From Bacteroidales bacterium (lineage in GTDB: Bacteria > Bacteroidota > Bacteroidia > Bacteroidales > VadinHA17): a stretch of 64,000 nucleotides of DNA. The stretch covers positions 1 to 64,000 of the forward strand of contig JAJFVL010000052.1 in the NCBI GenBank assembly GCA_021371855.1. The letters run 5' to 3'. A model generated the notes under the pieces. It ran no database searches. It saw only the letters and a program-made list of their open reading frames with translations, and had not been told where the DNA came from. Made by a program: the position numbers and the translations under genes. Each line of letters begins with the position of its first letter. Positions within the stretch are counted from its first letter, which is position 1. This document shows, in pieces, positions 44,841 through 53,493 of this stretch.

Positions 44841-45050
44841 CTATTTCTTCTTCCTGTAACTTTTCATCAGCTTTTTCTGATAACCTGAAGAAAAATAGTA
44901 TTTGTTTCTTCCTAATTGAGAGGCATTTACATGGGAAGTTTGTTTCCTCTTTTGATAATATGGATTCTTTTTCGCAGGTGCACATGTAGTAACCATTGCT
45001 ATAAGGAAAAATATAAAAGCAAACTTTAAGAATTTAATTATATTGGACAT
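44841..45050 (-). CDS. Small basic lipoprotein of unknown function
   Basis: A 69-residue open frame. A 19-residue hydrophobic signal ends in a lipobox-like VTTC (Cys23), and the mature ~46-residue tail is very basic and Tyr/Lys-rich (CAPAKKNPYYQKRK, then SGYQKKLMKSYRKKK). The signal/lipobox/tail organisation and the clean gap position (13 bp from the MBL gene, 280 bp from the next gene) argue that it is real rather than chance. I recognise no family; the basic tail could bind LPS, peptidoglycan or nucleic acid. Confidence 0.6.
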   Translation of the reverse strand: MSNIIKFLKFAFIFFLIAMVTTCAPAKKNPYYQKRKQTSHVNASQLGRNKYYFSSGYQKKLMKSYRKKK

Positions 45051-45219
45051 TACTACATCTTCTTTTGAATCCCCATAAAATTACAATATATTTATTTAAT
45101 AGAAAATACCGTAACATAAATATCTGTTTGGCAAATAATTAAAATTGAGATTAAATTTACAGTTGTTAAATAATTAATTCCGATGCTGAAAGAAAAATTA
45201 AAACAACCCATGATAAATA

Positions 45220-45248
45220 TTGATATTCAGTGATTTATTTCATCTTTG
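45220..45248 (+). promoter_or_regulatory. Candidate promoter of the GH-like/SUMF1 gene
   Basis: TTG (45220-45222), 18 nt spacer, then CATCTTTG (45241-45248), one mismatch from TAnnTTTG, 84 nt upstream of the start codon. The rest of the ~280-bp gap (45051-45332) is AT-rich with no other feature seen. Confidence 0.35.
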
Positions 45249-45332
45249 TAAAAGTGAAAAATATTAGTGATTTATACAATGATTTTAGTTCATTAAACTT
45301 AATCGGTAATAAGAAAAATTATTATTTCATCA

Positions 45333-48137
45333 ATGAAAATTCTTAGAATTTCGATCTGCCTGTTAAATTTTATCCTGACGCTACTGCCATTTTCAGGTTA
45401 TTCTCAGACGCTGAATAGTGTCGGAATTTCAAACAAAAAAGGTTTGATTATCGATAATATTGTTTTATTGGATAGCAGTACTATTATCTTACCTGTGAAC
45501 AAACCTTTGTTTAGTTTTCTGATCGATAATAAACTCTTCACCTCAGGAGAAGTCAATACTGAAAAGACTGGCGACCTTTACTCTCAGACTTTTAAAGATA
45601 ATCTCAGGATGACATACCGACCTGCTGATCATAATAATATTTTAGGATGGGAGGGGGAAATAGTCTTCGAAAACAGGGGGTCCGATACTGTTTCGATAAG
45701 TAATCTGGTACCTTTTGGAGAGGATAGCAAATCGATATATATCACCGGAAGTGGTCCTGAAAACATTGCCAGGGCATGGTTGTTCCGCCCGGACTGTGTA
45801 CCGGTAAGGGTTATCCTTCCTGATAATGCGTGGGAATTAGGGTATTCATCATTTTATGCCGGAAATGAATTGTCGGTGTGTGCTATTGCACGACGTACAA
45901 GGGTCGAAGGAGGTAATGACCATCGATATAAAACAGTACTTCCCCCACAAGCAAAGGTGTTCTATACTATTTATGCTGATGTTTTTAACGGGGAATGGCA
46001 ACGAGGTTTGCGTATGATGTTCAGAGACAGGCATATATATGATACTGAAAACTTTAATGACTCGATTTATAAACGAGTAGATCTGGCCTGGATAAAAGAA
46101 AGTTACCTCGCTGTTTTTCAAATGGCATGGGATAGAGAATTTTTTGACAGGTTTCCGGGAAAATTCAATTATGGGGATTTTTTAAGAAAGAGTATAGACC
46201 TTTTTGGAAATATTGATGTATTTGGGATATGGGCAACCTGGCCCCAGTTTGGACTTGATGAACGCAGTCAATGGAGGCTTTACAGAGCTTTCCCGGGAGG
46301 AACAGAACAACTCCGGAACTTTATAAGAATGTCGCACAAATACGATACCCGGTTCTTTTTAGCTTGCAGTCCATGGGACAACAAGTCGAAGAAAGACGAC
46401 CAGTTCAGGGGAATCTCTCAACTGGTGGCTGACACTGAGGCTGATGGGATTCTGCTTGATACCAGAGACAGCTCAAGTTTCAAATTGCAGTCGGCTGTCG
46501 ACACAGTCAGGAAAGGAGTAGTTCTGTACTCCGAAACAATGCCTTTCCCAAAAAACATGAATGAATTTATTTCAGGAAGGGTTCATAACAATATCTATAA
46601 GAGCCCGGAATTGAATCTTAATAAATTAATAAAACCTGATTTCTCTATTTTCAGGGTATGCGACGTTGGCGAGGATGTCTTTCACAGGGAAATTGCTGTT
46701 TCTTTTTTTAATGGTTACGGAACCGAACTTAACATGTTCCATCCGGGAGGCAAGGATGAACATTACATTGAAGATCTTGGTTTTCTTGCCCGTACTACGT
46801 TTATACTACGGCAGAATAATGATGCATTCCTGGATTACAACTGGACTCCGATGATTGAGACAACTCTTGACAGTGTTTTTGTGAATCGCTGGAATTCAGG
46901 GGATAAAACAATTTATACAATTCTTAATATGAGAGCTTCTGGGGTAAATGGGAAACTCATTAAAGCTGACAGTTCTTCAGGAAAACATTACGTCTCATTA
47001 TGGAACCACGAAAATGTATTGCCTGTTCTTGAGAAAGGCGGCTCCTTCCTTCCGGCAAATGCAGCAGGATGGCAATCGTCATTTTCCGGAACAAGAAAAG
47101 AAGGATCAGTCGATTGTCTCGCTGCACTTCCTGAATTAATCAAATCTCAATTGATTGGTGACTCATTGAAAATCAAGATTGAAAGTAATGGCAAATTATT
47201 TTTATGGAAAGGGAATCCCTCATATCAGACAGAGCATAAAGAATTTAAAGTACCAAACGATACGGTAATAAAAACAGAAGATATTTTCGGTTTCTATGAA
47301 GGTAAAATTGTTTTGCAACTTATTGAAAACAAAAGATTGAAAGATGAAAATATTGTAATTCTGAAAAATGGAAGCCCATGGATAATAAGCAATGTAACAC
47401 CTACTAAAAGGTCTGCGGAGATTCCTCCCGAAATGGTTTTAGTCCCTGGTACTGATTTTTCAATAAATGTGACTGGTAATGAAAATTATATCACTTATCC
47501 CAATTTTAATAGCACAATAAAAGTCGATAGTTTTCTTATTGATAAATATCCTGTTACCAATGCACAGTACTATGAATTTGTGATTAATTCCGGATACAGA
47601 CCTGCTGATACATCCTGCTATTTGCGAAACTGGAAGGAGGGAATGTATAAGCAAGGTCAGGATAAGTATCCTGTGGTCTGGGTAAGTTACGAAGATATGG
47701 TGGCCTATTCTAAATGGGCAGGGAAGAGGCTTCCGACTCAGGCAGAGTGGCAGCTTGCGGCCCAGGGTACAGATAATCGAAAATGGCCATGGGGTGATGA
47801 GTTCCATGCCACTTATTGTAACAATGCGTTCAACAGGTCAACTCCGGTTGATGCATTCCCGAAAGGGCAAAGTATTTATGGAGTATTCGATCTGGTAGGA
47901 AATGTCTGGCAGATGACCAGCGATATTTATTCTAATGGCTCAAATTATTTTACTGTTATCAGGGGCGGAAGTTATTTTAAACCCGAATCTGATCCCTGGA
48001 ATAAACAAGGAGGTCCGCAACCACTCGATAAAACTCAGATATTACTTATGGTTTCCCAAAGTTTCGACAGAAGCCCTACTATCGGTTTCAGATGTGTAAA
48101 AGATGTTGACAGTAAGAATTTTAAAGGGAAGAAGTAG
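45333..48137 (+). CDS. Glycosidase-like protein fused to a SUMF1/FGE-sulfatase domain
   Basis: A 934-residue exported protein with signal peptide to ~SQ25. Residues ~30-220 are beta-rich. Residues ~240-520 resemble a glycoside-hydrolase TIM barrel (YLAVFQMAWDREFF, FGIWATWPQFGLDER, ADTEADGILLDTRD and ELNMFHPGGKDEHYIEDLG), with several candidate acidic catalytic residues. A C-terminal sandwich follows. Residues ~700-925 are a SUMF1/formylglycine-generating-enzyme-like domain (PPEMVLVPG, IDKYPVTNAQYYEFV, WAGKRLPTQAEWQLAA, WPWGDEF, DLVGNVWQM, IRGGSYF, GFRCVKD). The paired catalytic cysteines of true FGE are absent, so it is more likely a binding or modified enzyme domain. I do not recognise the GH family. 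It is a stand-alone gene converging on galK. Confidence 0.8.
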   Translation: MKILRISICLLNFILTLLPFSGYSQTLNSVGISNKKGLIIDNIVLLDSSTIILPVNKPLFSFLIDNKLFTSGEVNTEKTGDLYSQTFKDNLRMTYRPADHNNILGWEGEIVFENRGSDTVSISNLVPFGEDSKSIYITGSGPENIARAWLFRPDCVPVRVILPDNAWELGYSSFYAGNELSVCAIARRTRVEGGNDHRYKTVLPPQAKVFYTIYADVFNGEWQRGLRMMFRDRHIYDTENFNDSIYKRVDLAWIKESYLAVFQMAWDREFFDRFPGKFNYGDFLRKSIDLFGNIDVFGIWATWPQFGLDERSQWRLYRAFPGGTEQLRNFIRMSHKYDTRFFLACSPWDNKSKKDDQFRGISQLVADTEADGILLDTRDSSSFKLQSAVDTVRKGVVLYSETMPFPKNMNEFISGRVHNNIYKSPELNLNKLIKPDFSIFRVCDVGEDVFHREIAVSFFNGYGTELNMFHPGGKDEHYIEDLGFLARTTFILRQNNDAFLDYNWTPMIETTLDSVFVNRWNSGDKTIYTILNMRASGVNGKLIKADSSSGKHYVSLWNHENVLPVLEKGGSFLPANAAGWQSSFSGTRKEGSVDCLAALPELIKSQLIGDSLKIKIESNGKLFLWKGNPSYQTEHKEFKVPNDTVIKTEDIFGFYEGKIVLQLIENKRLKDENIVILKNGSPWIISNVTPTKRSAEIPPEMVLVPGTDFSINVTGNENYITYPNFNSTIKVDSFLIDKYPVTNAQYYEFVINSGYRPADTSCYLRNWKEGMYKQGQDKYPVVWVSYEDMVAYSKWAGKRLPTQAEWQLAAQGTDNRKWPWGDEFHATYCNNAFNRSTPVDAFPKGQSIYGVFDLVGNVWQMTSDIYSNGSNYFTVIRGGSYFKPESDPWNKQGGPQPLDKTQILLMVSQSFDRSPTIGFRCVKDVDSKNFKGKK

Positions 48138-48171
48138 TCTGATCCCAAAATCTCATTCCCGTCCTCCCGTT

Positions 48172-49335
48172 TTATTCTAATCTTCTTGCTCCGTCCCCGA
48201 TTTCCGGTTGATAAAAATCAGGCACAAGTCCGGTTTTTTCTTTGTAAACAGTTGAAAGGTCTGACATGAATTTTACAGCGTCAGCTCTTTTAACGATACT
48301 TATGGTGCATCCGCCAAAACCTGCACCGGTCATACGGGTACCTAATACTCCCGGAAGTTTCCTGCCCTCATAAACAAGGGTATCAAGTTCAAAGCCGGTA
48401 ACTTCATAATCATCTTTAAGTGAGTCGTGTGATGAATTCATGAGTTCGCCGAAGCGCTTTATATTATTCTCTTTAAGCACTTTTACTGCTTCGGTAGCTC
48501 TCCCGTTCTCACTGATGACATGCTTTGCCCTTTTTCTTACTACAGGATCCTTAATATACTTTTCGAGGAGAGGGATGTCTCCTACATTCAGTTCACTCAA
48601 ATTGCGGATAGGTTTATAAGCCTGAAGCAGTTCAACAGCTTTGTCGCATTCACCTCTCCGCTCATTATACTTAGAATCAGTAAGTCCCCGTCTCTTATTT
48701 GTATTTGTAATTATAAGAGAACAGTCATTCAGGATGACGGGAACATTTTCATATGACAGAGTATCGCAATTCAGAAATATAGCATGGTCCTTCTTCCCAA
48801 AACCTACTGCAAACTGATCCATTATTCCGCAATTCATTCCAACAAATTCATTTTCAGCCTTCTGACTCATCTTAACAAGATCAAGTGTATTAAAGCCGGC
48901 ATTGAAAATTTCATTCAGGGCAACTGCTGTAACCATCTCAATTGATGCTGAAGAGGAGAGACCTGCTCCGTTTGGCACATCACCGTAATAAAGAAACTCA
49001 AGTCCCGATATTTTTATATCTCTCTTTAGAAATTCATTAATCACTCCAAGCGGATAGTTAATCCATCTTTTTTTTGTGTTAACGAATAATCCTTTTAACT
49101 CGGTTTCTGCATCGTCGTCGAAATTAATTGTGCTGAATTTCAGAATATTGCTGTCAATTCCGCGTATCAGAAGGTATGTCCCGTAATTTAATGCACATGG
49201 AAAAACAAATCCTCCATTATAGTCTGTATGTTCTCCGATAAGATTAACTCTGCCCGGAGAGAAAAAGAGAACAGGTTTAATATTCCTGTTCCCGTATTTT
49301 GCGTAGAATCTTTCAATGAAGTTTTTTGTATCCAT
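48172..49335 (-). CDS. galK: Galactokinase
   Basis: A 387-residue GHMP kinase that phosphorylates galactose at C1 for the Leloir pathway. The galactokinase signature PGRVNLIGEHTDYNGGF is at residues 27-43. The GHMP ATP loop PNGAGLSSSASIE, NCGIMDQFAVGFG (catalytic Asp) and MTGAGFGGCTI complete the set. It starts 2 bp after the dnaA stop, so it is probably expressed from the dnaA transcript. No galactose transporter or epimerase is next to it. Confidence 0.96.
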   Translation of the reverse strand: MDTKNFIERFYAKYGNRNIKPVLFFSPGRVNLIGEHTDYNGGFVFPCALNYGTYLLIRGIDSNILKFSTINFDDDAETELKGLFVNTKKRWINYPLGVINEFLKRDIKISGLEFLYYGDVPNGAGLSSSASIEMVTAVALNEIFNAGFNTLDLVKMSQKAENEFVGMNCGIMDQFAVGFGKKDHAIFLNCDTLSYENVPVILNDCSLIITNTNKRRGLTDSKYNERRGECDKAVELLQAYKPIRNLSELNVGDIPLLEKYIKDPVVRKRAKHVISENGRATEAVKVLKENNIKRFGELMNSSHDSLKDDYEVTGFELDTLVYEGRKLPGVLGTRMTGAGFGGCTISIVKRADAVKFMSDLSTVYKEKTGLVPDFYQPEIGDGARRLE

Positions 49336-49337
49336 TT

Positions 49338-50768
49338 TTATACTTTAAGTTTTTTTTCTATTTCGGTTATCTGGTTCCTGAAATGTTTATCTGTATCAAT
49401 AAGATTATTTACAGTTTTACATGCATGAAGTACTGTTGCATGATCCTTGCCGCCTATATGTGATCCTATACTGGCAAGGGAAGCTTTGGTAAGGCTTTTT
49501 GAAAAATACATCGATACCTGCCTTGCCTGAACAATCTCTCTTTTCCTGGTTTTCCCTTTTATCTGATCAACTGGGATCTTATAATAATCGCAAACTATTT
49601 TCTGTATAAAATCAATTGTTATTTCACGTCTGGTCGTATTGACAAGTTTTTCAACCATCTGTCGTGCCAGGTCAAGTGTAATCTCTTTCCTGTTCAGTGT
49701 CGACTGGGCATAAAGCGATATCAGTACAGCTTCAAGTTCCCTAATATTATTGGAGATGTTTACAGCAAGATATTCAAATATTTCTTCGGGCAATTCGATC
49801 CCGTCATTATATGCTTTTTTCTTTAAAATGGCCAGTCTGGTTTCATAATCAGGCCTCTGAAGGTCAGCCTGAAGTCCCCATTTAAACCTTGACAAAAGCC
49901 TTTGTTCCATTCCCTGAAGCTCGACCGGAGGCTTGTCGCATGTGAGGATCAACTGTTTCCCTGACTGATGGAGATGATTGAAGATATGGAAGAATGTATC
50001 CTGCGTCTTGTCCTTTCCGGCAAAATCGTGTACATCATCCAGGATGAGTACATCGATCATCTGGTAAAAGTGCAGGAAATCGTTTTTATTATTGTTCCTG
50101 ACTGACTCTACGAATTGAGTCTGGAACTTATTAGCATTTACGTATAATACGGTCTTATCTGGATGTTTCTCTTTTACAAGAATACCAATAGCCTGAGAAA
50201 GATGAGTCTTCCCTAATCCTGAATCGCCATAGATCATAAGCGGATTGAAAGCTGTTCCTCCGGGATTATTTCCGACAGCAATACCTGCTGATCGTGCCAA
50301 TCTGTTGCATTCACCTTCAACGTAATTATTGAAATTGTAATCGGGATTCAGTTTCGGATCAAAATGTACTTTTTTAATACCCGGAATAACAAAAGGATTT
50401 TTTATAGATGGTTGTGTGACATCGAAAGGGACCTGAACTGGTCTGTTATTAAGATCAGTTTTATTCCTTGAAGGATATTTAACTGTATAGGGCTTACCAT
50501 TGGAATAATTGGCATTCTCCATAACGACGTTGTACTCAAGCTTGGCATCAGCACCAATCTCCCTTCTCAATGTCTTTCTGAGGATATCTATATACTGTTC
50601 CTCAAGGTACTCATAAAAAAACGGACTCGGTACCTGAATTGTCAAAACATTGTTTTCAAGTTTTAATGGTATTATTGGTTCAAACCAGGTTTTGTAACTG
50701 ATGGATGGAATGATATCCTTAATAATTTGCAGACAATTATTCCAAACGTCATTATGTGACTTATTCAT
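49338..50768 (-). CDS. dnaA: Chromosomal replication initiator DnaA
   Basis: 476 residues from the preferred ATG at 50768 (MNKSHNDVWNNCLQIIKD). An in-frame ATG 39 bp upstream only adds a basic non-conserved leader. Domain I (~1-90, SYKTWFEPIIPLKLE) is followed by a short linker, the AAA+ domain with Walker A YGDSGLGKTHLSQAIG and Walker B VLILDDVHDF, sensor LTCDKPP and arginine-finger region LSRFKWGL. The C-terminal DNA-binding domain has the GGKDHATVLHACKTV signature. It binds DnaA boxes at oriC and unwinds the origin. galK follows with a 2-bp gap. Confidence 0.97.
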   Translation of the reverse strand: MNKSHNDVWNNCLQIIKDIIPSISYKTWFEPIIPLKLENNVLTIQVPSPFFYEYLEEQYIDILRKTLRREIGADAKLEYNVVMENANYSNGKPYTVKYPSRNKTDLNNRPVQVPFDVTQPSIKNPFVIPGIKKVHFDPKLNPDYNFNNYVEGECNRLARSAGIAVGNNPGGTAFNPLMIYGDSGLGKTHLSQAIGILVKEKHPDKTVLYVNANKFQTQFVESVRNNNKNDFLHFYQMIDVLILDDVHDFAGKDKTQDTFFHIFNHLHQSGKQLILTCDKPPVELQGMEQRLLSRFKWGLQADLQRPDYETRLAILKKKAYNDGIELPEEIFEYLAVNISNNIRELEAVLISLYAQSTLNRKEITLDLARQMVEKLVNTTRREITIDFIQKIVCDYYKIPVDQIKGKTRKREIVQARQVSMYFSKSLTKASLASIGSHIGGKDHATVLHACKTVNNLIDTDKHFRNQITEIEKKLKV

Positions 50769-51106
50769 TGATGTTGATTTTTTAAAAATATATCGATTGG
50801 AATCCATTCGATTCAGGTAGCAATATTTGTAAAAAAAAAACTAATAAAAAAAATTTTTTTTACTTGACTTTCTCAAAAAAAGTATATGTTTTTAGGCATC
50901 AATTACTTAGAGAAATAAAAAAAAATTAATTAATTAAAACCCTGAATATCAAATAAATATCGTTATGCAACCCGATTTTATGGTGTTTCACAATTCATTA
51001 TGAATCATTGCTCAAAATTCAACATTTCATAGTTAAAATCAGGACTATTTTGTCATAGATTTATATTCCTTTTTTAAACACAAGATACTCTGAATTTTAG
51101 AAAAAT
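50769..51106. other. AT-rich intergenic region upstream of dnaA
   Basis: This ~340-bp gene-free stretch is extremely AT-rich, with several A/T homopolymer runs of 8-10 around 50831-50930 and TTAATTAATTAA-type sequence. It must contain the dnaA promoter. It could also be a DNA-unwinding element of an origin, but I found no cluster of TTATCCACA boxes here, so an origin is not supported. Confidence 0.5.
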
Positions 51107-52060
51107 TCACTTTGTCGAAGTACTTTTTTTGCCGAAAACGGAAAAATGCACATATCTTTTTGGATTGGCTTTAACATCCTGTAAAAGTCTGTTCAAACTT
51201 TCCAAACTATTACTCAGATTTGTGTAAAGAGTATCATTTGTCAGAATCTGACCGGCCGTTCCTTTTCCATTATTCATATTATTTAGAATGGTTGAAGCAT
51301 TTTCCAGACTTGCTTTCAGGTTCGATATGGAGGTATAGATGTCGGCTGTTGCAAGGGTATCGGTAATTGCTTCAAGATTTGAGAAAGTATTATCCATCTT
51401 TTCTGAATTATCCGAAAGCATCTTTGTGAATTTATTTATATTATCAAGAGTCGCTTTAAGGTCTTCACCTTTTGATCCGACTATGTTATCAAGACCTTTG
51501 GTGGTGCTGTTAAGATTAGCAAGAGTTCCGCTTATATTCTCTTCAAAATCGGCATCTATTATTCCATTTACAGAGATTATTACAGAATCGAGGTCAGTTA
51601 TTAGTTTTCCGATTTTATTAATAACGGGCATCAGTTTAGTATCAACCATATCCATAATTGATTCTGCAAGTATGCCTGAAATAGTATCTCCCTCTGAATA
51701 TGTTCCCGGACCGGTTCCATAGGCAAACTGAACTTTCATGCCACCCAAAACTGATACGGGGACAATTTCGGCAACAGTGTTTTTTGGAAGTTTTAAATCT
51801 TTGCTCACCGAAAAGGATACTAAAAGCTTGCCACTTTCCTTATCAAGAAAATCGATCGATTGAACAACTCCTACCTTGAATCCGTTAACCTCAACCGGAC
51901 TCGATTCTGCCAATCCGCCTATATTGTCGTAAATACTGTAATAATATGCTGAATTTGAAAAAAGATCTTTTCCCTTAAGAAAATTGTACATCCATATAAA
52001 TACCAATATTACTATTAGTGCAGTTGCCCCAACTTTAACTTCATTTGATATTCTACTCAT
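51107..52060 (-). CDS. MCE/MlaD-family lipid-transport protein
   Basis: A 317-residue protein with one N-terminal membrane anchor (ATALIVILVFIWMYNFL, ~12-28) and an MCE domain (~38-120: YYSIYDNIGGLAESSPVEVNGFKVGVV, SVLGGMKVQF). The C-terminal half is a long, Asn/Ser/Leu-rich helical region typical of coiled or tunnel-forming MlaD/PqiB-type proteins. It would form a hexameric ring carrying phospholipids between membranes. The permease and ATPase partners are not adjacent; in Bacteroidetes they are often elsewhere. It follows the amidase gene on the same strand after ~120 bp. Confidence 0.9.
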   Translation of the reverse strand: MSRISNEVKVGATALIVILVFIWMYNFLKGKDLFSNSAYYYSIYDNIGGLAESSPVEVNGFKVGVVQSIDFLDKESGKLLVSFSVSKDLKLPKNTVAEIVPVSVLGGMKVQFAYGTGPGTYSEGDTISGILAESIMDMVDTKLMPVINKIGKLITDLDSVIISVNGIIDADFEENISGTLANLNSTTKGLDNIVGSKGEDLKATLDNINKFTKMLSDNSEKMDNTFSNLEAITDTLATADIYTSISNLKASLENASTILNNMNNGKGTAGQILTNDTLYTNLSNSLESLNRLLQDVKANPKRYVHFSVFGKKSTSTK

Positions 52061-52179
52061 AAGAATATAATTTAATTTATAAAGGTCTGATAACCGAAAT
52101 GATTAAATCTGCCGGATTTCCCCCAAAAACGGTATAGGTAGTGACTCGGATCAATCATACGGGCTGCATTTGATACTCT

Positions 52180-53415
52180 CTATTCTTTTTTATTGTTTTG
52201 TTCAAAAACCTTCTGCAAAGGTAATATTTTGTTGTTTTTAACTGCTATAATGAAGGCACCAGGATAGACTGTTTCAATCTTTTTTTTAAATTCCAGAGCA
52301 GAGGGATAGTCGACAAAATTACCAGTTGCATATTTAAAGCGATTCTGGGTTCTTATTTCAACGACATCCTGCAGCCCTTTAAAATTTCCAGGTCTGATTT
52401 TAATTTTTTCAGTCGAGGAAGCAATTTGTACCATGAATCTTGCTTCTTCTTCCTTTTCTGCTTTGGCTTCTGTATTTTCTAAACTATCTTTTTCCTGCGA
52501 AATGTGAAGAGAATTATCCTTATATGCAATTGAATCATAATCAATATGTTTAACCGCAATGATTCCGCTTTTATTATCAAGATCGCTAATGTAATCTCTG
52601 CACGCTCTGAAAATTGAAGAAGCTATATAATCCTGTCCCTGTTTTGAGTTTAAAAATTTCTCTTCTTCAGGATGGGTGATAAAACCGGTTTCTGTAAGTA
52701 CACTTGGCATTGTTGTCATGAACAATACCCAGAATCCGGCCTGTTTGACTCCTCTGTCAGTTCTGTTGATCCTGTTTTTGTATTGAGCCTGGATTTTTGA
52801 AGCAATTCCTGTGCTTTGCTCCTGATAAATATCCTGCATCAGGGTGAACATGATGTACGATTCAGCCGATTTGGGATCAAACCCTTCATATTTAGTGGTA
52901 TAGTCATTCTCAAGGAGGATAACCTCATTTTCTTTCATTGCCACTTCAAGATTTTGCTGGTCCTTTGCCAATCCCATTATAAATGTCTCAGTCCCTTGAA
53001 TGTTCTTTGACTTTGCCCAGTTTGCATGAATTGAAATGAATAGATCCGCTTTATTCTTGTTGGCAATATTCGCACGATCTCTGAGTTCAACGAAAGAATC
53101 ATTTTTCCTTGTGTAAATTACGGTAACATTTCTTATGTATTTTTCGATATACTCTCCGGTTTTAAGAGCGATTGCCAATGTGATATCCTTTTCAGAACTA
53201 AATGAACCCACAGCCCCAGGATCTTTACCGCCATGGCCGGCATCAATCACGATTACCCAGCCTTTATCATTCTTTAAATTTGTGGCTGAAGTTGTAATGG
53301 TCCCTGTTAATATAATTAATGTAATAAACAGACAAATCAAATTTGCTCTATATATATTATAAGTATGAAAAATATTATAAGTACGAAGTTTCCCGTTTTT
53401 AATTTCTATACTCAT
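52180..53415 (-). CDS. N-acetylmuramoyl-L-alanine amidase with SPOR-like tail
   Basis: A 411-residue exported cell-wall hydrolase. A long basic leader and hydrophobic signal (LICLFITLIILTG, ~29-41) precede an Amidase_3 domain (~50-280): VIVIDAGHGGKDPGAVG (zinc His), DLFISIHANWAK (second His) and VLTETGFITHPEEE (catalytic Glu region). After an acidic linker, residues ~330-405 (ARFMVQIASSTEKI ... NFKGLQDV ... FKYATGNF ... AFIIAVKNNK) look like a SPOR-type peptidoglycan-binding domain. It cleaves the MurNAc-L-Ala bond, probably in cell separation. It is divergent from the lptD-like gene. Confidence 0.93.
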   Translation of the reverse strand: MSIEIKNGKLRTYNIFHTYNIYRANLICLFITLIILTGTITTSATNLKNDKGWVIVIDAGHGGKDPGAVGSFSSEKDITLAIALKTGEYIEKYIRNVTVIYTRKNDSFVELRDRANIANKNKADLFISIHANWAKSKNIQGTETFIMGLAKDQQNLEVAMKENEVILLENDYTTKYEGFDPKSAESYIMFTLMQDIYQEQSTGIASKIQAQYKNRINRTDRGVKQAGFWVLFMTTMPSVLTETGFITHPEEEKFLNSKQGQDYIASSIFRACRDYISDLDNKSGIIAVKHIDYDSIAYKDNSLHISQEKDSLENTEAKAEKEEEARFMVQIASSTEKIKIRPGNFKGLQDVVEIRTQNRFKYATGNFVDYPSALEFKKKIETVYPGAFIIAVKNNKILPLQKVFEQNNKKE

Positions 53416-53436
53416 TTTTAGTTAATGTTTTTTAAT

Positions 53437-53444
53437 TAGTTTTG
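53437..53444 (+). promoter_or_regulatory. Candidate -7 box of lptD (TAGTTTTG)
   Basis: TAGTTTTG followed by CGCTGG, 50 nt upstream of the TTG start of the lptD-like gene. On the minus strand TATTTTTG at 53477-53484 may serve the amidase, so the two divergent promoters would overlap within ~50 bp. Confidence 0.45.
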
Positions 53445-53493
53445 CGCTGGCATCCCGATACCACACAAAAACTATACAAAAATAGTATTTAAG

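Noticed and set aside
45333..48137. True formylglycine-generating enzyme
   Set aside because: The SUMF1-like domain lacks the paired active-site cysteines and there is no sulfatase gene nearby.
50769..51106. oriC next to dnaA
   Set aside because: AT-rich, but no cluster of DnaA boxes was found. The only exact TTATCCACA seen lies inside the AmgK-like gene near 17704.
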